From positions 331,814,374-331,878,373 of the forward strand of contig NC_045426.1 of the NCBI RefSeq assembly GCF_902635505.1: a stretch of DNA of 64,000 nucleotides. Direction: 5' to 3'. The notes below the pieces were generated by a model. The model made no database searches. It was not told the DNA's origin and was given only the letters and a program-made list of their open reading frames with translations. Numbering within the stretch: position 1 is the first letter of the stretch; every line of letters starts with the position of its first letter. Below are positions 56,496 to 64,000 of the stretch, in pieces. The translations under genes and the position numbers were made by a program. Source of the DNA: Sarcophilus harrisii. Lineage: Eukaryota > Chordata > Mammalia > Dasyuromorphia > Dasyuridae.

Positions 56496-58340
56496 AAAGA
56501 ACACAGAACCAATTATTTTACATTCAGAGCCATCACTGCTCAGCCACATCAGTGTGTCATGTATCTACTTGGAGAATCATTGTTGAAGATGGTAAACTCA
56601 TCAATAATTATATTTGAATTTTTTAAACTATGTCTAAAACTGAGCAACACTATTAGCATTGAACTGGACCTTGAACTTTTATAAGTCTCTCTACATGGAC
56701 CAAAGGTAAATCATTAATGCAAATATTCTACTCAAGAGTGCATGTCCCAAATAATGACATTCTCCCTTGGCTTTTCCAAAATGATTTAAGTGACTGGATT
56801 AGTCATAAGGAGATAGAGAATCCTTAGAGACAAAAATTCTGCTCTTTCTCATTTATTGTTTATTTAGTCATTTGCTAATGGGTTCATTTAGATAGTTTCT
56901 AATTCTTTGTGATTATAAATAATGCTGTTAGCTTAATGGAAATGACTTTAAAGTTATGCTGATGCTCATCATATAGTCTCGATAATGGGATTACTAGATG
57001 AGGGGCAATATGATTTCAGCAATAATTTTTGTGCACCAAACTTACAATTCCATTAATATGTAACTTTTTCAATACCCTGATAGCAGTGTTTTGCCATTTT
57101 TGCCAATTTGACCATAAGTATGGGGTAACACCTCAAAAAAAAAAAACCTACCAAAAATACAAAACCCATTTGTATTTTTTTCAAGATTAGTAAATTCAAA
57201 TATGTTTTTAAAAGATTGTTTACAAAATTTATTTCCTCTTTTATAGATTTTGTAGACAATCTTCAATGAGTGTGACCTGGGTTTCTCATCAATTTTAGAT
57301 GTTGTTTTATTATTTATTTATTTATGATTTATTATATTTATTACATTTATGCTATTTCTCCCATACATAATGCTTAGTTTTGAAATAATTGTATACTTTT
57401 TGTTGGCACAAGAAATATATAGCTTCAAAAAATTCTTTTTTAACATACAAGTTTTTATTTACCTTAATGACTGAAATAAATATATTCCATTTTCCTGGTT
57501 TTTAAAAATTTTTATATAGACTAAGGTCTAATTTAATGATTCAAATGAAATTCCTTATATTATGTAGTGTGAGGAAAGAATCTAAATTCATTTTTCCTAT
57601 ATTTTTATCAAGCTTTCCAAATAAATTTATGATATAATGAATTCTTTCTCTGGTTTTCATTTTCCATATTTTTACAAAAATATTAATACTTCTCATGAGA
57701 GGCTGCATGACATAGTGAATAGAGAGTAAGTCTCTCATTCATGAAACCCGTTCATGTCTTGTCCCTGACATATAACTGAGGGATCCTGGATGAGGCAATT
57801 AACTCTTAATATTGTTGAAAATTTTTTAAAAATACAAATTCCACCATTATAATATAATTCTGCAAAGAAGAATAACATTTTATTGCTATTATAATATATC
57901 AATAAATTAATTTAATAACAACAATCGTTTTTCTAATCCACTTACAAACATTGAATTTCCTATTAATTATTAAGATAATCCTTTATCTACAAGCAAAGTT
58001 TTTAGTTATTGTTATAAGGTTACACACATGTAGAGGTAAGCTAATGCTCAGATAGTTAATATATTTATTATTTCCAGAAAACAAGACATAGCTGGTGTAC
58101 AGTTCACATATTCCACTGATATCTAGATATTGCCAAAAGAATACCAAGATCACCAAGCAAGTGAAGTTAATTTCTTGTGGTGAATTTATGGGAAGATATT
58201 GTCAGGAATGTATGTGTTTACATCATTGGAGGGAATGTCCATATCATTGAGATCACAACTGTATTGACTTGATTTCTATCCTTATATTTTTTTGAAAGAA
58301 AAAAAATTAATTATACCTCAGCTTATTTAACATATTAATT
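56496..58340. other. Upstream flank of OR B, includes old L1 remnant and a B-only part
   Basis: 56860-57270 is the old L1 fragment (minus) matching 13581-13930. 57041-57240 holds the intact forward version of the sequence that block A carries in inverted form. About 57704-58340 has no counterpart in A. No gene. Confidence 0.55.
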
Positions 58341-59427
58341 TGAGGCTTTTTGTAAATAACCATAATACCATTTGAAAATAATATTCTTGCTAGCAAGCTG
58401 TGATTTTATATTCTACTGTTGTCTACTCTACATAAAAAACTCTTTAAAAAAAAAAGAAAATATTTTATTCTCCATAGCAATTAAATCACAGGTACAATTC
58501 TAATTTCTATTACTAATTTCATTCTAATAATTTATTTTTTTATATTTTCCCTATTATAAAAAATACTAGGGGCAACTTGCTTAAATTTTGAGCCTCATTT
58601 CTTCTGTGAATAGGAAGAACACCTATAATATTTCATTCACAGTATTCTTATGATATTCAAAAGAAAAAAATACATACTATACACATTGATATAGATATCA
58701 AAATCTGAATGAAACTTATTATAAGTCACATTATATCATGTTAAGTAGTAGGGTTCAAAATAGAAAAATGGGGGGTTGGCTTTTTTTAGTGCAACAAGGA
58801 CAGGACATGGAATTTAAGAAATGCAGGAACTAACTTCTACCCACTATATATTCGGATGATTCTGGGCATTGTTTTTATAATAATAAAGTAAAAAAAATAA
58901 ATAAACTACTTGTCACTAAAATAACATTGCATTTAAACTTTATAAGCATCAAAATGCTATGTTAAGTCTTTTGGTTTTAGTTGTAGGATCTCTATCTTTT
59001 GAAACTATGGAGAAGGAAAAAGCCTTTTTTTTTTTTTTTTCCTTTGTAATCTGGTGTCTTTGATATTATTTGTTCTAAGTAGCATTTTAAAGCAATACTA
59101 AGTTTCTTTTGTTCAATACTACTGATGTCTGTTTCTTGAATCTGGGTCCTACATCATGGCTGCCCAATTATTACTGAATTCTGTTTCATGAACTTCCTGA
59201 AATAAATGTTATGAAGCTAGACAACAGAGCCTAATGACAAAATGAATGAAGTGTTTTAACTGATATCTGAAATTTTTTTTATTTCTCTGGAAAGGAATCC
59301 TTTACACTGTACACCCTTGGAGAGTGACATCTTGGAATGGGGTTCTTGGGACCTCTACACCTCTGTGGAATCTTCCAATCAGGATTTACAAATAGAATCA
59401 CTGAATTGTAAAATATTTAGTTTAATT

Positions 59428-59619
59428 CAGGGGTCCTCAAACTACAGCCTGCGGGCCAGAGGCAGCAGGTGAGGATGTTTATCCCCCTCACCCAGGACTA
59501 TGAAGTTTCTTTATTTAAAGGCTCACAAAACAAAGTTTTTGTTTTTACTATAGTGCGGCCCTCCAACAGTCTGAGGGACAGTGAACTGGCCTCCTATTTT
59601 AAAAGTTTGAGGACCCCTG
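59428..59619. mobile_element. Non-autonomous hAT element (192 bp), post-duplication insertion
   Basis: Terminal inverted repeats CAGGGGTCCTCAAACT and AGTTTGAGGACCCCTG are perfect over 16 bp. The interior has 'gcctgcgggccaga' and 'gtgcggccctccaacagtct', typical of Charlie-type hAT families. No ORF. Block A (about 15650-15670) lacks it. The flanks carry near-copies 'tagttta' and 'tagttag' but extra bases separate them from the ends, so the 8-bp duplication is not clean. Confidence 0.93.
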
Positions 59620-60369
59620 GGAGAGCATGGCTAGTTAGAGCATAGCAGGGACCTTTTCTCTGGGGTAGGTGGTTCAAGAATGAAATTTGCTTTAGTGGCC
59701 AAGAAACACCTGAAAGAGAAAGAAACTCTGAGTTACCTTTTTAACCTTCTTCATTATAATGCTATAAGAAGAACACTGTTGTTAACATAAATTGAAAAGA
59801 GAAGCCAAATTTTTAGTCATCTGTGGTACATGTTTTCTTTCTTCCCTCTCTATAACTAGTTAATATTTATTACTCAATATCTGAGTATCACTCTTCATAC
59901 TCTACTCCCATGATGGCCTTTATATGCTGCCGAGTTTTCCACTCATGAAACTCTAATAGTTTATAATCATGTTAAAGTAAGAGGCAATACAGGAGACACA
60001 TTGGCTCCATAATATAGCAAATACAGAAGACATAGGTTTCAGAGTAATGTGATTTTTTTCCCTCAGAGACTCATCTGTAATGCAGGACTACAAAGTTCAT
60101 CTAGACATTAATTTAATTTAAGTGATGGGATGATTTATGGAAAAGTAAAACAAATGCTAGAAACTAAAAGACATTACACAGCAGGACTTTCATACTTTTC
60201 CTCGAAGGAACAAACAGTAACACAATGGCACAACTTTTTTCTTCTATGTAATGGCAGTTTAGAGGGAAGAAATGATGAGGAGAGAGGGCAGAAATATTGG
60301 TATTCACCCCAAAACTAGTGGAGATAGAATATGTTGAATTATTTTCTCTTCAATGTCCACCCTAACCAC

Positions 60370-60420
60370 TACTTCCATCACCACCACTATTACTACTACT
60401 ACTACTACTACTATTACTAT
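60370..60420. repeat. (CTA)n microsatellite
   Basis: Paralogue of 16395-16483, shorter. Confidence 0.9.
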
Positions 60421-61859
60421 ACCACACAAAAAAATTACTGAGATAGAGTGAACAGATCTGAATATTTTCTAAGCACTAGAAATTCAGATGATAGAGAGCT
60501 AAATACTTTGATAGGACACATGCATACTTTCATGGCAACCTCACAATCATAGGACTTCTGTACACACAGAATCATAAAATCTGAGTAGGATAGGATCTAA
60601 ACCTTCAACAACCCCCATCAACCCAACTAAATATCTGATTGAAGACCTCCAGGAATAAGAGCTCTCTGTTCAGGAAAGAAATACATTCCATTTATGGACA
60701 TTACCCATTGTTAGAAAGGATTTCCTTATATGGAACCTAACTCTTCCTCTCTGTAACTATTAACTCAATTCAGTAGTATTCACAGAGTATTGCTCTGTTG
60801 TTCAAAACTGACTGATCAGTATGTGTATGATCTTCAATACAATTTACCTCCTCTCAAAAAGGCATTCCTCTTCCTTGGACAGAACAAACAGCAGATTTTT
60901 TTTTTTGTCCCTTTTATGTTCACCTTTAACTTTTTTCAAATTTCTTTGAAGATTCTTTAGCTGATGGATTACAAAGAAGTCAGTTCTGAAAAAGAGATGC
61001 ATTACTCTAAGATGCCATGATTATTTACATCTTTCATAAAGCTGCTCTTAAAACAAGTAAAAGATCATGTAGGTTCAGGACATTTTTATTCCTGAAAAAC
61101 TATAAAGTTAGTATATTTAAATTATTATTGTTCACAAATGGAGAAAGACTGAAGAAAAAACAGAATTGCATAATTTAAAATTAAGGACAACTTCATTTGA
61201 CAGGAAGTCCAGACAGAATCACTGACCCCACAGTGGAGGCCCAAAGATATTTCAAAAGGACAAACCAAGGGCTCTAGAAGGTACCTTAAATCCCTATTTG
61301 CTCTTAGGGATTTATTTTGTCCCTAAAGTAATTTAAATTGTGGTTTGTGGAACTTCAAAACTTTTAAGTACTTCAGGAATAATGCCCTAAAGACTTAATT
61401 AGATAGAAACCACTTTCTAATTTCAAATGGAAAGCTTATCAAGGAGAAGTGTTTGTTACAGATCCTTAATCCATCCCATGAAAATGATAATTTCCTCTGC
61501 ATCTATTTTAATAGCTTTGTCCAAACTACTCAGTTTACCCTCTTACAGTTTATTGACCATAGATTAAAATAATTTGAAGTCTTAAGTCTTGCTTATTTAC
61601 AGCAATGGAGTAGAACAATAGTATAAATAATTCAGTTCTATTTTCATGTAAATCAAAGACACTGTGATTCATATCACATCCCCCAAATTGGAAAAAAAAT
61701 CAGAAACAGTCAGTGTTGAAAGAAGGAAGCCTGACACAATAACACAGCTTTTGTAGGCCAATGAATTAATCTAACAATTCTACAGAGCATTTTAGATTTA
61801 TGTTATAGAGAGAAAAGGAAAAAGAGTCCAGAGCAGAGCCTTGATGGACACACAGAGTT

Positions 61860-63150
61860 GGAAATATAACACAAATGAAGATCTAGCAAAACATACTGAG
61901 AAGGGGTGATTAAGCAAGTTGGAGGAGAGCCAAGATAGAGAGGTATCACAAAAACCCAGAGAGAAAAAGGTGCAATAGAAGATGATCAACAGAGTCAGAT
62001 ATTATAGACTACTCAGGAAAAATGATGATTAAGAAAATCAATTAGATTTCACAGTAAGGAAATCACTAGTAACTTTGAAAAGAACAATTATGTTAGAATT
62101 ATAAAGCCAGATTACAGAAGGTTTGAAAAAGATGAGGGAAAAAAGGAAATTGAGGTATTGAGTATTTAAGGGAAGCAGACATCCAGGACAAAAACTATTG
62201 GGGATGGAAGGATAAAATGAGAACTTTTTAAGGACAGGGGAAACATAGGTATGCTTGTAGGAAATAGATAACAAACCAGTATATAAGGAAATATTGAAAA
62301 ATAGAGAAAAATTAGGATGGTGGTGTGGTGTTCTTTTCTTTTTGCATAATATATGATGGCTCTCTGTGAAAGCAGGTTTCTTGTGGAGGTTTTCAGGAGG
62401 CAGCCTTAGTTTTGGTTCAAAGTAATAATCATTTCAAATTCAGCCAGCTGATAAAATCCAAACATTTATTTCTTATCTCTTTCCTTGGGCTTGATTAGCT
62501 TTCTTAGAGGTCTATCTCTCTGCTTGGTTCCAAGAGCTTTTGCAGCTTGTCCTTTGCCTCTGCTTTCTTCAGCCTCCAGCCAGCACAAAGGTGGAAGATG
62601 GAATGAATCTAACTCCACCTCCCAGAGTGGGCTTGTGGGCTTGTGGGCTTCTGTATCTCCCAGAGTGCTCTTTGGCCCTGAGAGTTTCTTGCTTATATGC
62701 TGTTCACTGAGTACACATCAATCATTATATCACTGGGAAACCATTACTTGTTGTATGATTAAATCAATGCTAAACTAGATTGTGTTAAACATTGTCTCAG
62801 TTCCACTTAGTACCTTGTTTCAAGTTCTGGCCCGTAACATCTCCTCATAGGATCAGATCAATCATGCTGAACCATGCTAATTTAGATAATTATTGTCTCT
62901 ATCAACTCTAATGAGTTAACACTTTGTAAGGATTCCAACATGGTGGGGCCAATTTGCTAGAAAGTACTAGGAGAGACTGGATCAAGAGTATCTGTAGATG
63001 AGATGATCTTGGCAAAGTGGTCAAACTCTTCCTCAGAGAATGGAGTTAAAGGTGATTGTGAGGGATGATGTTAAAGAAATTTGATGGGAGTTAAGGGGGA
63101 TAATAGAGAGTTAGCTGATCAGCCTTAAATTTTTTTGGTGACTCAAGTGA
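61860..63150 (-). mobile_element. L2 LINE RT region (antisense), split by a solitary LTR
   Basis: Paralogue of 17930-18560. Left part 61860-62323, right part 62947-63150. Confidence 0.65.
62324..62940 (-). mobile_element. Solitary LTR (617 bp), class II-like by its 6-bp target duplication
   Basis: TG...CA ends, with exact 6-bp duplications TGGTGG at 62318-62323 and 62941-62946. On the minus strand an ATATAAG TATA-like box (about 62695) precedes an AATAAA signal (about 62468), giving the orientation. No internal viral sequence remains, as expected after LTR-LTR recombination. Block A keeps the empty site (about 18381-18400), so the insertion is younger than the duplication. Confidence 0.9.
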
Positions 63151-63234
63151 TAAGATTCTTGATTGATGCTTGAAAAGAAATAATAATATTTGATAAAATG
63201 AAAAACTTGTTCCTATTTAAAAACATTTCATAAC

Positions 63235-64000
63235 TGGAGTTTTTCTTTAAATAATAAGTAACTCTCTAAAACCAATAGGAAGAATTATTTGTAATAAGAT
63301 TAAGATAGAATCTCATCACTAATAATATTCAACATTGTACTAGAAATGCCAGTAATAGTCATAATAGAAGAAAAATAAGTGAAGGAATCAGAATAGGCAA
63401 TGAGGTAATAAAATTATCTCTTTTTGAAGATGTTATGATGATAGACTTGGAAAATTCTAAAGATTCAATTAAAAATCTAATTGAAACAAAAATTCTAGTA
63501 ATGAAGCAAGATTAAAATAAACCCACATAAATGATAATTATTTTCACATATCAACAACTAAACCTTGCAAGAAGAGAGAATTCTTTAAAATAACCATAGA
63601 AATAGAAAATACTTAAGAGTATACCAGCCAAGACCAAGTCAAGAACTATATGAACATAATTATGAAATACTTTTTATATAAATAAATAAGATTAAAATAA
63701 TTGGAGAAATAGTAATTGTTTGTGAATAAATGTTGGAGGGAATATGGAAAAATGGGATACTAACACACTGTTGCTGGAACTATACTGATGCAACCATTGT
63801 GGAAAGCAATGTGTTCCAAGATATTTCCTGAGGTGATTAGGGAAAAAGAAAAAGAATATATATAGTCTAAAATAATTATAGTAGCTCTCTTTTGTAGTAG
63901 TAAGGAATTGACAATAGAGGGGATGTTCATCAATTGGAGAATAACTGAATAAGTTAGGGTATGTGATTGTGAAGGAATACTACTATGTTGTAAGAAATGA
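63235..64000 (+). mobile_element. Old L1 ORF2 3' half, continues beyond the window
   Basis: Sense-strand L1 strings in order: RT region ('attcaacattgtactagaaatg', split by small changes; 'atgatgatagacttggaaaa' at the FADD position, now LFED-like), then the ORF2 C-terminal region ('tcaccaattggagaataactg'-like). Internally shortened and full of indels. Confidence 0.8.

Larger units (their letters stand above)
58341..61859. other. Conserved upstream flank of OR B; no gene recognised
   Basis: Aligns with 14590-17930 of block A at roughly 85-90% identity by eye. Contains the hAT element at 59428-59619 and the microsatellite at 60370-60420. Confidence 0.5.
52648..63190. repeat. Segmental duplication, block B (paralogue of 3640-18640)
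   Basis: Collinear with block A as listed there. It differs from A by deletions at about 52785 (380 bp in A, GGAAT microhomology), 53325 (3.3 kb in A), 53865 (1.4 kb in A) and 56860 (650 bp in A), an inverted 313-bp segment, and later insertions of a SINE, a hAT element and a solitary LTR. Confidence 0.88.

Noticed and set aside
1-64000. CRISPR array, toxin-antitoxin, phage-defence or biosynthetic system
   Set aside because: All gene and repeat signals are mammalian; no spaced short direct repeats or prokaryotic gene organisation seen.

Overview
The window looks like a marsupial chromosome segment from an olfactory receptor (OR) gene cluster. The evidence is single-exon class II OR genes of the OR13 type, many marsupial CORE-SINEs (MAR1/MON1-like and the 'gcagctaggtggcacagtgg' type), L2 and L3/CR1 remnants, and L1 copies of several ages, two of them very young. 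I cannot tell from sequence alone whether the animal is American or Australian. No bacterial-type system, CRISPR array, tRNA or rRNA gene is visible. Bases 1-539 hold the 5' half of an OR gene (minus strand) that runs off the left edge. An OR13C-like gene (A) lies at 11624-12580 (minus), an OR13-like gene at 28424-29371 (plus), an OR pseudogene tail at 45682-46127 (minus), and a second OR13C-like gene (B), about 94% identical in protein to A, at 55525-56478 (minus).

The main large-scale structure is a segmental duplication. About 3640-18640 (block A) and 52648-63190 (block B) are collinear paralogues at roughly 85-90% identity by eye, each with one OR13C-like gene. They differ by a 0.3-kb micro-inversion, an inverted duplication that makes a large hairpin in A, several deletions bounded by microhomology, and post-duplication insertions in B: a SINE, a short hAT element and a solitary LTR, each with an empty site in A. 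An older, more diverged third copy of the same upstream flank lies near 5330-5620, so the locus grew by repeated tandem duplication of OR plus flank.

A 6.5-kb L1 (46128-52647, minus) fills the left edge of block B. Both ORFs are open, the catalytic residues I can check are present, and its GC-rich 5' UTR is kept. It shows no target-site duplication, and it joins the 3' part of an OR pseudogene directly to sequence that in block A lies about 3.1 kb upstream of an OR gene. This suggests an insertion-associated deletion. A second young copy of the same L1 family (21011-21900) has the inverted 5' segment typical of twin priming and a 15-bp target duplication.

Between the two blocks (18.6-45.7 kb) is repeat-rich intergenic DNA: a broken class II (betaretrovirus-like) endogenous retrovirus 3' portion with two sets of tandem repeats (19264-20930), old L1 fragments, L2, L3/CR1, hAT and many SINEs, plus microsatellites. 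The OR genes would be expressed one per sensory neuron in olfactory epithelium. Nothing else in the window looks like a functioning host gene. The novelty here is structural (template-switch-like rearrangements and young L1 behaviour), not a new biochemical system.
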